A DNA stretch of 64,000 bases, taken from the NCBI GenBank assembly GCA_013115135.1, contig JABANP010000139.1:53008-117007 (forward strand). The letters are read 5' to 3'. Below, piece by piece: positions 9,623-21,048 of this stretch. This DNA comes from Perkinsus olseni (taxonomy: Eukaryota > Perkinsozoa > Perkinsida > Perkinsidae). Positions within the stretch are counted from its first letter, which is position 1; every line of letters begins with the position of its first letter. Both the position numbers and the translations under genes were made by a program. The notes under the pieces were generated by a model. It was not told the DNA's origin, ran no database searches, and saw only the letters and a program-made list of their open reading frames with translations.

Positions 9623-11626
9623 TCACGACAGACATGAGAAAATTACAAATGATATTACCAGGAGCTCGAAAACTCCGTAGCAAGCCTGGCGCTGAGCAGA
9701 GAATGTAGGCTGGGAAGGACCGACTGGAAGTGTTGTTGTGGTAGTTGTCTGAATGTCGGCACGCAGATCGTGGAACCCGAACGGGTGTTCATCCCACCAC
9801 TGACATAGTTCAATCGACGGCATCTCATTATCGGGGTAGAGGTTGTTGGGTCTCCATGACTGCATGCTGAGCACATCGCCAATGTGCATGTAAGCTCCTT
9901 GGGCCCCGGAGCCATTGAGGCTAGAGTTGTAGGGCAACCAGGGAGGGATAGATCCATTCGGTAACCCTGGGCAGTATTGTCGCAAGCCTGTTGGGGTTCC
10001 ATGGGCGGCCATATGGGCCCACATACATGAGATAACGTCGCTGACATGGTGGAAGGTGTCGCCACGTTCTCGAGGAGGGTGGGCCATGAACGTGTCCGCT
10101 GACAACAAGGACAGGCCAGGTTGGGAGAAGTTAGCCGGATCCTCACCGAACTCTTTGAATACAAAGGCGAGATCGGCGGAGTGATAAGTGCCCAACTGGC
10201 CAACCGTCAGGTTCCCGAAGGTGGGAGAAAGGGTTCCGAGGTTGAAGGTCGCCAAAGATCCGAAAAGATCTGGTTTGTCGAAGGAATACATCCACGTCGG
10301 AGACTTTCCCTTCTTTCTGAGTGCTTCGGCGAGACGTCTACCAGAGCAGTGAAAAGAGGAGTCCCTTATGAAATATGCAGCCCGTTGGAAAGGACCGTTG
10401 TCGGGGCCGTAGACGGAGGCGTATGCCTTGGGAGGATAGAACGTTTCCACTTCCTGGGAGGCGGTATCGTTCTGCAAGAAGTAATTGACGGACCTCTGGA
10501 AGCCCTGCTCACCAAGAGTTAGTTCAACGCTTGGGACCAAGCCCGGAAGCAGGAAGCCAAAGAAGGAGCCTTCGTCTCTGGTGAAGCCTATGACCGAAGG
10601 GACGTCGTTGTGGTTGCCATTCTCCACCACCCGAAGGGGGTCATCAGGAAGAGTCGTACCGTCGATGATCGGACCAATAGGCAAATTGGGAAAGCTGGGT
10701 GAAGCCCAGGTTGGCGCACGGTCCGGGTCGAACCGAATTCCGTCTGGTATAACAAATCCCTGAGGACTGACTCGACGAAGGCAGACGAGGTCATTGCCAT
10801 CCTTGCAGCCTGCGAGCTCCGATGCTACCCAATCATAATACCGGAATGCATCAGTCGAGTTCTGAAAGAGCATGGGAGTTGAAGTCGTTCCGGACTGCAT
10901 TATGGCCGAATGGAAAAGGCCTTTACTGCCAGGAGCTGCAAGATGCCACATAACGGTGCACGCCCCTGCTGAGTGTCCGAACAACAGGACTCTGTTCTTG
11001 TCCCCACCGAAGGCTTCGATGTTTTGTTGCACCCATTTGAGACCGAGCTGGGTATCCAAGGCTCCCCAATTGCCTGTGGTCCCTTCTTCTGATAGGGATC
11101 TTTGAGATCCGAAGAATCCCAAGTGCCCCAGCCTATAGTTCAGCGTAACCACAATAACATCATGTGTAGCTGCTAAGGCTGTACTGTTGTTCAGCAACCC
11201 GTCACCATTCACATAACCTCCGCCATGTATCCAGAACATGACCGGAAGTTTCGAGCTTCCGTGTCGAGCTGTTGATGGGCGATGCACGTTCAGAAAGAGG
11301 CAATCTTCCTGACCCGTGACGTTACCAAAGTTACCAAGCAATCCTGAGCTCACTTGAAAGCAGATGCTCCCCGGTGTTACCATTGGCCGAGTGAATGTCC
11401 AGTTCTCAGAAGTATAGGGTTGAGGGGGTCGAAATCGTAGTTGACCGACGGGGGGCTCAGCATAGCGAATCCCGAAGAAAGCCTCCACGTCTTGTATGAT
11501 GGGCTGCTGTAGGGAAGTATTCTGCTTCGTCACCAGTCCTGATATTGGGCCGTTAGCGATCTGCACTGGCTGGAAGTCAGTGGCAGCAGAAAGCAAGATG
11601 ATAGGAGGAAGCAGAGCGATTCGCAT
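9623..11626 (-). CDS. secreted type-B carboxylesterase, copy B (intact)
   Basis: A 667-residue uninterrupted reading frame. The start at 11626 was chosen because MRIALLPPIILLSAATDF is a good signal peptide; an in-frame ATG at 11689 would bury it. The alpha/beta-hydrolase features of cholinesterase-like esterases are all visible: EDCLFLNVHRP, FWIHGGGY oxyanion loop, nucleophile Ser near residue 219 in GHSAG within NRVLLFGHSAGACTVMWHLA, acid Glu near 352 (FTRDEGSFFG), and His near 481 (GTYHSADLAFVF). It probably hydrolyses carboxylic esters outside the cell or in the secretory pathway; substrate unknown. No introns. It is the only open member of the three-copy array and is flanked on both sides by decayed siblings. 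Confidence 0.9.
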   Translation of the reverse strand: MRIALLPPIILLSAATDFQPVQIANGPISGLVTKQNTSLQQPIIQDVEAFFGIRYAEPPVGQLRFRPPQPYTSENWTFTRPMVTPGSICFQVSSGLLGNFGNVTGQEDCLFLNVHRPSTARHGSSKLPVMFWIHGGGYVNGDGLLNNSTALAATHDVIVVTLNYRLGHLGFFGSQRSLSEEGTTGNWGALDTQLGLKWVQQNIEAFGGDKNRVLLFGHSAGACTVMWHLAAPGSKGLFHSAIMQSGTTSTPMLFQNSTDAFRYYDWVASELAGCKDGNDLVCLRRVSPQGFVIPDGIRFDPDRAPTWASPSFPNLPIGPIIDGTTLPDDPLRVVENGNHNDVPSVIGFTRDEGSFFGFLLPGLVPSVELTLGEQGFQRSVNYFLQNDTASQEVETFYPPKAYASVYGPDNGPFQRAAYFIRDSSFHCSGRRLAEALRKKGKSPTWMYSFDKPDLFGSLATFNLGTLSPTFGNLTVGQLGTYHSADLAFVFKEFGEDPANFSQPGLSLLSADTFMAHPPRERGDTFHHVSDVISCMWAHMAAHGTPTGLRQYCPGLPNGSIPPWLPYNSSLNGSGAQGAYMHIGDVLSMQSWRPNNLYPDNEMPSIELCQWWDEHPFGFHDLRADIQTTTTTTLPVGPSQPTFSAQRQACYGVFELLVISFVIFSCLS

Positions 11627-12677
11627 TAACCAGAATATGCTGTGGGGATAATAGGTCGAACATCTTGAATAGAGATGCACCTTCATCACGCGTGGAACAG
11701 TTTGAGAGACGACAACTATGATGGCGTAGGGATGGAGTCATCCCCGGATGACGGATACAAAGATAATGAGAATATTCTTAATGATGTGAGGAATGAACCA
11801 CAGCGTAAAGCAAATTCGCGCTACAACTCAGTGCAGTGTGGCGATTTGAGACGGGGCTCGAAGGAAGGTGAGAGGCTGGGCACAAGGGGAGTTGATCGAT
11901 AGTGACATTCTATTCCTCAATCTAGAACGCACACTCATGCACGCGAGTGCATGGCGCAGGATTAGGTCAGATGGTTATCTGAGACTAATGATATTGCAGC
12001 GATGATAGCGTTATAGTCGAGTAGTAGCGAACCAAGTAACAGCTGTTACATAGTGGACACTATAGTCGTCACGATGTTGCCACTATAGTGCACATAGTGC
12101 TCCTCGAGGGATGATGTCCACAATGGGGGATCGTGTCCTCGGGACACTGTCCCGGACACGTGACATACTACGACTAGTCTGGAAGAGGGGAATGTGTGGT
12201 ACTGCTCACTAGATCACGCTATGAACTACAGTATCGCTTAAATCCCTTCATGGGTGGGTACAACTATTCTTTGAGCTCCGTTTGGTATATCCCCACAGTG
12301 GGTACCCCACTGTACTGAGTTATAGTTCACGCCGCCCGCTATACTGAAGCTTGCGTTCTCGGGTTGCCTTCTCACTTGCAGTCGCAAGTCCGCTTCAAGC
12401 CCTGCTCTATCCGAGGATGAGGCAGTGATTGGAAGTGTAGGTAGATCCATCGCCCCTAAGGCGCCGTTGACGCTCACGGGAGAAACAATCCTCGACACCT
12501 TTCGATGCACACCGCACTCAACCGTGACAGTGTCAGTGACAGTGTCAGTGTCGTGACGGTCAAAGTGTCACGGTGACACCGAACTGCTCACAAGAAAAGC
12601 GGACAAGAAAAGGAGGCATCGCTCACCTCGTTCTCGGATATGAGGATCGGGTTAGCAAGAGGCTAGGTCCTAGCCGC
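11627..12677. other. intergenic upstream of carboxylesterase B
   Basis: Holds the dispersed repeat at 11818-11960, a partial reverse copy near 12290-12330, the 12300-12610 block matching 8700-8960, an alternating TGACA-G-TGTCA-G run near 12527-12555, and small palindromes (12140-12154). No gene seen. Confidence 0.6.
11818..11960 (+). repeat. dispersed repeat
   Basis: CTACAACTCAGTGCAGTGTG, then GAGACGGGG, AGTTGATC and, further on, ACTCATGCACG. The same order of blocks recurs at 26474-26590. Confidence 0.65.
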
Positions 12678-12681
12678 TAGG
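12662..12681. repeat. 6-1-6-1-6 fold-back site
   Basis: GCTAGG-T-CCTAGC-C-GCTAGG, straddling the left edge of the RMI1-derived fragment. Confidence 0.9.
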
Positions 12682-12998
12682 ATGGGGAGGCGCCACCAAG
12701 CGGGTTGAAGCGTCCGCACAGCGTCCCGTCTGTTCTGCCGCCATCACCAGCGAGACCAAGCAGGCGTCGCCACGGACCACGGACTGCCGCTGAAGGATCG
12801 GTGGTAACCGTCACACAATCGATGCACGAAGACGTCCGCCTATTGTGGAGGTCACACCGCAGAGCGCGCTCACGCTGAGCAGCTGCAGTGCAGATCATGG
12901 GCCCATGCAAGCCCTGGACGTTGCGATCTACGGAGGGGGTACGAGTCTGGAAAGTGAGGGAGGGCAGCTGAATACTGCTAATGCAGGAGGTCAGCAGC

Positions 12999-13018
12999 AA
13001 TCGTCACGATTGAATCGT
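12999..13018. repeat. 6-1-6-1-6 fold-back insertion in RMI1 fragment
   Basis: AATCGT-C-ACGATT-G-AATCGT. The parent has only GATCGT at 20258-20263, exactly 14 nt shorter. Confidence 0.95.
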
Positions 13019-13065
13019 GATGGTATCAATTGAGGTCACCATGTAGATACGTCCCTGGTGGCGGC

Positions 13066-13085
13066 AGTAGTGACTACTGAGTAGT
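13066..13085. repeat. 6-1-6-1-6 fold-back insertion in RMI1 fragment
   Basis: AGTAGT-G-ACTACT-G-AGTAGT. The parent has AGCTGT at 20314-20319, exactly 14 nt shorter. Confidence 0.95.
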
Positions 13086-13470
13086 CCGTGCGGTGTCCGG
13101 AAGGAAGATAGTGCTCGAAAGGGACGGCAGCACTTTCACTGCGGAGGTCGTTGAAGGAGATCAAACTAGCGTCGGGTAAGGCATGAATAAGTCGTTTCAT
13201 ATGCTGGTCTGTCGCGGGCCGCCAGTGATGATCACTAAGAAGGTCGTTCAATCTGCAAGCTTTGCTGCAGAGGGGCGATCGATGAGGACTGGAAATTAAT
13301 ATTGTGACTATTCATTACAGGGCTGACTATATATTCTGGTTTCCTTCATGCAGAACGAACCACTCTGCTTGCAAGCGTCACTTCGGCGTAGCATCGACTC
13401 AGCGAGCTCTCGTGTTGGGTTTATGGCGCGAAGAAGAAAAACTGTCAGAAACACGTTAAAATGGCGTCAA

Positions 13471-13505
13471 GATGGTGCCATGATGGCACCACCTGGCACT
13501 GCCAT
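13471..13505. repeat. 11-1-11-1-11 fold-back insertion
   Basis: GATGGTGCCAT-G-ATGGCACCACC-T-GGCACTGCCAT. The unit A counterpart near 4068-4080 has a single GGTGGTGCCAT, 24 nt shorter. Confidence 0.8.
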
Positions 13506-13912
13506 CAAGCTGTACAGTGGACTCTTCTTACACGCAGCACTTCTCGGCATGAGCATCCCGCACCACGGTGTGACCTTGGCTGTTATTCTCCACTACATAA
13601 TGATCAGGTGGCTCGGAGCCACTAGCTAGTCAACGGAGTTGCCCGTCAGGAGCAGCCGGGCAATGCAAGACGCCTGCAACTAGACATATTTGTGTCAGAC
13701 AACGATGTAGGCCAAGGGTTACGCCGGTGAGCGTTCATCTTCCGACCGAGCGGCCGCTCTTCCTGCTAAGCACAAGCGTCTCCGTTATCGTTCTTGCGTG
13801 GCAGACACTGTCTGCTTGACAGGTCTCTTATGCAGTGATGACGGTGATGGGTGAGGCAGACTGGGTCATAGGGTAAGGCAGAATACCCGATAATTGCATA
13901 GTAGAGTATGCC

Positions 13913-13932
13913 TTCAAGCCTTGAAGCTCAAG
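13913..13932. repeat. 6-1-6-1-6 fold-back insertion, one substitution
   Basis: TTCAAG-C-CTTGAA-G-CTCAAG. Unit A has TGCAAG at 4563-4568, 14 nt shorter. Confidence 0.85.
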
Positions 13933-15208
13933 GAGTCGGGCTAGCGACTCTCGGTGAAGACTTTGGCGTCGTGGCTTCTCCCGGGCCACATAGAGTCGGA
14001 CATAGAGCACAAACCGGGACATGCCACACAAGGCTTGCTCTGTTGCTGTTGTTTGGCAACTCTGATTGAGGAGTTGGCTTTGCCGTGTGACTCACAGTCG
14101 GCATGCCAAATGAGGGCCAACACTGACGACCATCATCGTTAAATATTCGAGAGGTCATTGAGGACTTCACGGCGGCTCGTATCCGATATTCCGGGACCAA
14201 TGGACCAATGGTGGATGTTTTTTCTAATACCGCTGGGCCAGCAGCGCTGTCGCCTCGAAAGCCGCTCTTCCCATTGATTAGTTGCGTTGTGATCACTAGG
14301 GGCGTTCTGCATCAGGCCAGTTTCGTCACATATATCGTAGTTGAATGAATGATTGAAACTTCTAGCAGTGCCTAGCATAGTGGGCGAGGGGCCCTCGACG
14401 CCCGTCGTCGAGTATCCGTCTATCAGGTATCATACCTAATACAGAATATACATACCTAAGGTATGTGATTCCATGGGCTGCCTCCGCTCCGCCTCGAATA
14501 ACCATCGTGCCAATCTCGACGGCTCGGCAACTAGTACGTCTCCTCACGAAAACAGTGTCTTCAAGACACCGATCCTATGATAAGGCATCATTGGTAACTC
14601 GCAGGTATTACAGTGGCTCATTCTGATTACCAGAATCTGATAGCAAGTCGGAGAAATGAGTGGCACGAAGGGCGAGGTCAAGCTCGACCGTGAGGCGCAC
14701 ATCTACAATTTCTGCCATTGCGGGAAGAGTCACTCTTCACGTGCGTGAGATAACTATCGTTTCGCTTCTCGTTTCGTGAGAGCATTATAATGACGGACTC
14801 CTTGCCAGATAATTTTATCTGAGATAAAATTTGGCCGAAGCTGACGGGTGTCATTGTTCCTTCCTCGTCGACTCATATTGTGAGTTCTTTGAAAGGCTCG
14901 ATCTACGAATACCTCACTGGAGTTAACCTGGTTAAGAGCCTAATTTTCGTTTCTACCCCCTGCACGCCACCCAAACTTCAGGTGGTCCAGAGGGGGTAGC
15001 TCTCTAACGTCCCTTGTACTGTTGAGAACGAAACCGTTAACTGGCCAGAATGAAAATAATATTTTCAAAATGTCCTCCAGTGTAGCTGACGGATGAAAAA
15101 GTAGGGCTCACTGGCTCAGCAAGGACCGAATGGGTTGGCCTTTTTCGCGGCCAGACGCGCCAAGCTTTGGCCCATCCGGCTAAAACGGGCAAACCTCTTG
15201 CCGGCCTC

Positions 15209-17193
15209 TCACGACAGGCATGAGAAAATTACAAATGATATCATCACGAGCTCAACAGCTCTGTGGCAAACCTGGCGCTGAGCAGAGGATGCAGGTGTTG
15301 TTGTGGTAGTTGTCTGAATGTCGGCACGCAGATCGTGGAACCCGAACGGGTGTTCATCCCACCACTGACATAGTTCAATCGACGGCATCTCATTATCGGG
15401 GTAGAGGTTGTTGAGTCTCCATGACTGCATGCTGAGCACATCGCCAATGTGCATGTAAGCTCCTTGGGCCCCGGAGCCATTGAGGCTAGAGTTGTAGGGC
15501 AACCAGGGAGGGATAGATCCATTCGGTAACCCTGGGCAGTATTGTCGCAAGCCTGTTGGGGTTCCATGGGCGGCCATATGGGCCCACATACACGAGATGG
15601 CGTCGCTGACGTGGTGGAAGGTGTCGCCACGTTCTCGAGGAGGGTGGGCCATGAACGTGTCCGCTGACAACAAGGACAGGCCAGGTTGGGAGAAGTTAGC
15701 CGGATCCTCACCGAACTCTTTGAATACAAAGGCGAGATCGGCGGAGTGATAAGTGCCCAACTGGCCAACCGTCAGGTTCCCGAAAGTCGGAGAAAGGGTT
15801 CCGAGGTTGAAGATCGCCAAAGATCCGAAAAGATCCGGTTTGTCGAAGGAATACATCCACGTCGGAGACTTTCCCGTCTTCCTAAGTGCTTCCGCGAGAC
15901 GTCTACCAGAGCAGTGAAAGAAGGAGTCCCTTATGAAATATGCAGCCCGCTGGAAAGGACCGTTGTCGGGGCCGTAGACGGAGGCGTATGCCTTGGGAGG
16001 ATAAAACGTCTCGACTTCCTGGGAGGCGGTATCGTTCTGCAAGAAGTGGTTGACGGTCCTCTGAAAACCCTGCTCACCAAGAGTTAGTTCAACGCTTGGG
16101 ACCAAGCCCGGAAGCAGAAAACCAAAGAAGGAGCCTTCGTCTCTGGTGAAGCCTATGACCAAGGGGACGTCGTTGTGGTTGCCATTCTCCACAACCCGAA
16201 GCGGGTTATCAGGAAGAGTCGTACCGTCGATGATCGGACCAACAGGCAAATTGGGGAAGAAGGGCGATGCCCAGGTTGGCGCACGGCCCGGGTCGAACCG
16301 AATTCCGTCTGGTATAGCAAATCCCTGAGGACCGACTCGACGAAGGCAGACGAGATCATTGCCATCCTTGCAGCCCTGCGAGCTCCGATGCTACCCAATC
16401 ATAATACCGGAATGCATCAGTCGAGTTCTGAAAGAGCATGGGAGTTGAAGTCGTTCCGGACTGCATTATGGCCGAATGGAAAAGGCCTTTACTGCCAGGA
16501 GCTGCAAGATGCCACATAACGGTGAACGCCCCTGCTGACTGTCCGAACAACAGGACTCTGTTCTTGTCCCCACCGAAGGCCTCGATATTCTCTTGCACCC
16601 ATTTGAGACCGAGCTGGGTATCCAAAGCTCCCCAATTGCCGGTGGTCCCTTCTTCTGATAGGGATCTTTGAGATCCGAAGAACCCCAAGTGCCCCAGCCT
16701 ATAGTTCAGCGTAACCACAATAACATCATGTGTAGCTGCTAAGGCTGTACTGTTGTTCAGCAACCCGTCACCATTAACATAACCTCCGTCATGTATCCAG
16801 AACATGATCGGAACTTTCGACCTTCCGCTTTGAGCTATTGATGGGCGATACACGTTCAGAAAGAGGCAATCTTCCTGCCCAGTGATGTTACCAGTATTAC
16901 CAAGAAACCCTGAGCTCACTTGGACGCAGATGCTCCCCGGCGTTACCATTGGCCGAGTGCATGTCCAGTTCTCAGAAGTATAGGGTTGAGGGGGTCGGAA
17001 TCGTAGTTGACCGACGGGGGGCTCAGCATAGCGAATCCCGAAGAAAGCCTCCACGTCTTGTATGATGGGCTGCTGTAGGGAAGTATTCTGCTTCGTCACC
17101 AGTCCTGATATTGGGCCCGTTAGCGATCTGCACTGGCTGGAAGTCAGTGGCAGCAGAAAGCAAGATGGTAGGAGAGAGCAGAGAGGTCTTCAT
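15209..17193 (-). pseudogene. carboxylesterase copy C, frameshifted
   Basis: Starts MKTSLLSPTILLSAATDF at 17193 and ends at the same FVIFSCLS tail as copy B. Two single-C gains break the frame: GGGCCCG near 17115 (GGGCCG in A and B) and CAGCCCTG near 16373 (CAGCCTG in B). The nucleophile motif reads GQSAG instead of GHSAG. The acid and His motifs are present. Both shifts are one base in short C runs, so consensus errors in a long-read assembly could account for them and the gene may be intact. The C-terminal insert found in B is shorter here. Confidence 0.75.
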
Positions 17194-18344
17194 GAACAAG
17201 TGTACGCTGAGGGAAAACGAGGTCGAACATCCTCGATGGAGGCGCACCGAATGGTCGATGCCGAGGTCGATGCATTATACATAAATGAACTTTGCGCAAA
17301 TGCAATCACGTGAAAAATGCGTAGTGTGGAGAGTACGCATCGCGTGCATAGCGCATGTGGAATACGGCCTATTCAATGCGCCCTCACTCGTCATCAGGCG
17401 ATGCAGTGATGCTGTTGCATGCTTCGTCGCTGTGATTTCTCTCCCTTCAGTACTGTACGGTGTAACTCCGTATTCTTGAGTTTCTATAGGTCGCCAGGTT
17501 GAACTCTTGTACCATAGCTATTTTGTTAACACGTGCGTCACGCGTAGCACGCGTGATGCCACGTGCACCCGTCTGATGGGTGCACGTGATGGGTCCCATC
17601 ACGTTCACTATCCGCCCCCTACCATTGTGGTAGGAGTCTCGCACGCCGTCTTTGGCGAGGCTTCTTAGCTGTTATCGCTCCAAGATTTGGGTATGTGTAA
17701 ATTGGCTCCGTTCGACAAATCACGGTTGATATCGCTGGTTTTCTGCCTTTGTCCCTGCGACAGGGACCCTGTCGAAGGAGACGGTTTAGGGCGCGCAAAG
17801 GCTCTTGTTGTTCTTCGCAATATTGTTTGGCAGTAAAGTCTTTCGAGGATTATTGTTGGTACTCCTGCCAACCCTGTCGGGCGCAGCTCAAGCCATATCT
17901 GATATCTGTATTCGCCTTTGGGATTGTGTTGCCGGTGGCAACTTGCCACAGTCGCTAGCATCTGCTACCCATAGTACCAAGCGACGGCCCGACCCCGACT
18001 TCGCGTATGTCCGTCCACACTATGCGTCCACACGCGTAGCTACACTTTCTCGAGCGTACTGCAGGTGTGTGTAATTTATATACACGAGAATCTACTGCTT
18101 GTCATTATAAGAGCCGAGTGCTCATGACTGTATCCTGGGTTCACTCGTTCCAGTGCCGTCCATCGCGATGTGGGTACGAACGTTACAGCCTGTGGTACAG
18201 CGTTGCCTCCGCGCTTACACTCTTTTTTGCCTACGAGCAACGTATCGTCATCAGTATCTTTGACTCGACGGATGGCATCATGTTAGAATACGTTGTTCCC
18301 CGCCACGCTCGAGTATCCTCTCAGTTTTACTTTGTGCTTGGTTC
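17194..18344. other. intergenic upstream of carboxylesterase C and RMI1
   Basis: Contains a palindrome-rich stretch at 17520-17610 with ACGTGATGGG-T-CCCATCACGT at 17584-17604 and a near-match fold-back site at 17753-17772 (CCCTGC-G-ACAGGG-A-CCCTGT). The short frames have no support. Confidence 0.55.
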
Positions 18345-20253
18345 ATGCTCACGTCGAAGCTTGCTGAACTAGGCTTGACAGCGAGGCCTGAATGGGTGGC
18401 TCGTGTTGGTGACGATGATGTAAGTTTATGCTACTTTCCATTATTAACCTGTTGAGCCCTGATCAGGGCGCTGCTGGCTTCGAATCTCTGATGAACAGCC
18501 ATATGGGCCATTGTGTGATGGCGGGCTCGCTGCCCGAGATTGGACCCCAAGGGGTAGGTGTTTATTCGTAATAAATCTCTAATGAGCCCATATTTACTAT
18601 TGCTGATAATTTATATGCTGCAGGACTGCGATATTCCAGTGGGCTTTTTTCAACCTAGTTTCAAGGAGTTAGTCGATCGTATGCTTCGACGCTTCAGTAT
18701 GCGAGACAGTACGCCCAACGCAGGTTCTTCCAGGGAAGCACCTCGTAATGATCGAGGATTTCGTGGATGTATCCAAGCCGGTTAAGTTCCACCAGCTTCC
18801 TGCTGCCACTCCTTCCGATCCGTTCGCTGATGACACGGAGGATGCCGTGGTGGGCCAGGCTAGTGACAGTTAGGGAAGGGGCATCAGGGTCGCCCTCTCG
18901 TAACGCCTGGCGACCTGTGGTGTCACTCTCTTTCTCCTTGACTGCTGCTCGCAGGTACTGGAGCGTCTAAGAATCGAGTACTGAAGATGATTTTGACTGA
19001 TGGTTGCCGCAGAGTAACAGCCATCGAGGTTGTCCCTATTGTGGACATACCGCAGCAGCTGAGCGCTTTGCCGGGGGCCAAGCTGATGATCTCAGGTGAG
19101 CTCAAGTGGCCATCTTGTTATCACCGTTCTTCGTTTGTCGGTAGGCTCTCCCGATATTTGTGCGAGCTGCGTTCTCCTGTACCCCTGCCACGTGAAGTTC
19201 CTGGGTGGCTCCTGTCCGGAGCTGCAGGCCAGATACAGACAGAGCCTAGCGGAAAAGATCGCCCGGGCCGACCCTCTGCGGCTCTCTCCTACGGACTCCG
19301 AGGCATCCACGGCTACCACTACGGCCATGCCGGCAAACGCTGCTCGGGCGGCCCTTATTGGGGAAGGGAACTCCCGTGCCAGTCAGAGCAGCACGCGGTC
19401 GGGGGGCGCCGAGATGGGTCGAAGTACGGATGCCTGCTCGTATTTGGACGGCAATGTGGCGATTGGAAGCCGACCTGGTGACGATAGGCTGGTGCGAGCG
19501 AGCACTTCTACGCAACAGATGAATCAACCAGCGCCCCCACTGTGTAGAGCGGCCTCTCTTCCTGTTTTTGGGGAACATAACCACGTGACCGGCTCGACCC
19601 TTCAGCGGATGCCATCTGCTACTGGCGTGATTCCCAGCCAGAGCCTCGGGTCGCGCGAAAGCCAATCGTCAAGGCATGCCACTGCGCCCTCTGTGACTGA
19701 TATGCCGAGTCATCCGAGATCCGTACATCTTACTGACGGAAACACGATACCTCCTGAGGTTGGCCATGGTACGCGAGTCGATTCCCGAAGGGCGCCAGAT
19801 GCAAATGCGCTTACTGTCGATTGGGATGGGGAGGTGCCACCGAGCGAGTTGGTCGACCCTCCTAGGTCTACCACAGAGTCCTCGGAGGTCGGACAGGCCA
19901 CAGCGGAGCCTTCCGTGACCGAATCGGACAGGGCCAGACTGTTGTACAACTACGTACGGACTCCTCCGAAGAAGCGTCCGCAGTCCGGCCCGTCTATTCT
20001 GCCGCCATCACCAGCGAGACCGAGCGGAGCGATGCGGAAGAGACCACGGACTGCCGCTGAAGGGTCGGTGGTATCCGTTACTCAATCGATGCACGATGAC
20101 GTCCAACATATCATAGACGTCACACCGCAGAGCGCGATCACGCTGAGCAGCTGCAGTGCAGATCCTGGGCCCATGCAAGCCTTGGACGATGTGAACTGCG
20201 TAGGGGATATGACTGGTTTCGAAGATGAGGGAGCCGTTAACGAAGGAGGTTAG
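18345..20253 (+). CDS. RMI1: RecQ-mediated genome instability protein 1-like
   Basis: Supported exons: 18345-18419 (MLTSKLAELGLTARPEWVAR), 18467-18553, a third piece in 18624-18868 ending EDFVDVSKPVKFHQLPAATP, 18955-19095 (RVLKMILTDGCRRVTAIEVV and LPGAKLMISG), and 19145-20253 (SPDICASCVLLYPCHVKFLG then the tail). The order N-terminal helix, DVS-P motif, LTDG OB-fold strand and VKVLGG-like strand is that of RMI1, the OB-fold partner of topoisomerase III and RecQ helicase in dissolving recombination intermediates. The roughly 330-residue tail is low-complexity, Ser/Thr/Pro-rich, and unique here. The joint inside 18624-18723 needs an intron I cannot place (frames differ by one). Gene identity is by motif order, without a search. 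Confidence 0.75.
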
Positions 20254-21048
20254 CGGCGATCGTGATGGTGTCAATCGAGCTCGCCTTCTCCTAGATACGT
20301 CCCTGGTGGCGGCAGCTGTCCGTGCGGTGTCCGGAAGAGAAGTAGTGCTTGAAAGGGACGGCAGCACTTTTTACTGCGGAGATCGTTGAAGGAGATCCAC
20401 CTAGCATCGGGTAAGGCATGAACATGCCGCATCATACGCGGTCTATCGCGGACCACTAGTGATGATCACTAAGGGTCTGCGGGGCAGCTAGTTGGACGTC
20501 TCTGCTCAGGTTCCATGGCGTATTCCTGGTATGGCGAGACCCCGCTGGTGCAGTCTTCGCCTCGGTTCGTCCGGAAGGTTTTTCATCCGGGGAGTTGAAT
20601 AGCTTAGCACAATCACTTAAGGATGACCCACTCGTCAATTAACCTCTGGCAGCCCTTGCGTTGTCAATCTATGTTTGTGTGACCTCGGGCCTGGAGTTCT
20701 CATCCAAGTGACGGAAGTAAACTAATAGCCTCCCACTCTCATAGCGAAACGATTTTACCTGAGCTTCCCAAGTTTTTTTGCTCCCTCTTGAGTGAGGAGG
20801 TAGGAAAGAGGCCTCCTGTCTCGTATAGCTGTATACCAGCTGGGGCATCTCATGTCAGGGTAAGTTCAAACGTTTCGTGGCGTACTGAGGCGGGCGAGAT
20901 CTACCGTGGCACATCTGAAACGCTCCTCTATATTCCTACCCTCAAACATCCACTATGCTATGCTTCTTGATCGGCTATGAGCCAGTTCGCTTCTCCTTAT
21001 CGACAGTGGCCCTAGCGTTCGTCTTCGCAGCTTGTGCATTCCTCGTCA
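20254..21048. other. intergenic downstream of RMI1
   Basis: 20254-20470 is the parent of the flank duplicated at 13019-13241. The rest shows no gene. TTCGTCTTCGCAG at 21017-21029, just before the next start codon, could be a 5' intron or trans-splice acceptor (inference). Confidence 0.45.

Larger units (their letters stand above)
12678..13241 (+). pseudogene. truncated copy of RMI1 3' end
   Basis: Aligns with 19847-20470, the last part of the RMI1-like gene and its 3' flank, with an internal deletion (about 19873-19970 missing). Recognisable text: TCTGCCGCCATCACCAGCGA, PQSALTLSSCSADHGPMQAL against PQSAITLSSCSADPGPMQAL. It lacks the OB-fold and start, so it is a fragment caught in the carboxylesterase duplication. 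Two 14-nt fold-back insertions (12999, 13066) and small substitutions separate it from the parent. Homology ends at the GATGATCACTAAG motif, where it joins the unit C repeat. Confidence 0.85.
13242..15208. repeat. non-coding part of duplication unit C
   Basis: Counterpart of 3846-5520. It has its own inverted insertions: 13471-13505 (hexamer replaced by an 11-mer), 13913-13932, 14450-14466, 14811-14831 (AATTTTATCT-G-AGATAAAATT) and 15051-15067. No coding potential seen. Confidence 0.7.

Noticed and set aside
8671..12510. Similar peptides predicted at 8671-9051 and 12238-12510 (minus)
   Set aside because: Their resemblance follows from a DNA repeat. Frames are not conserved over their full length and contain no domain.
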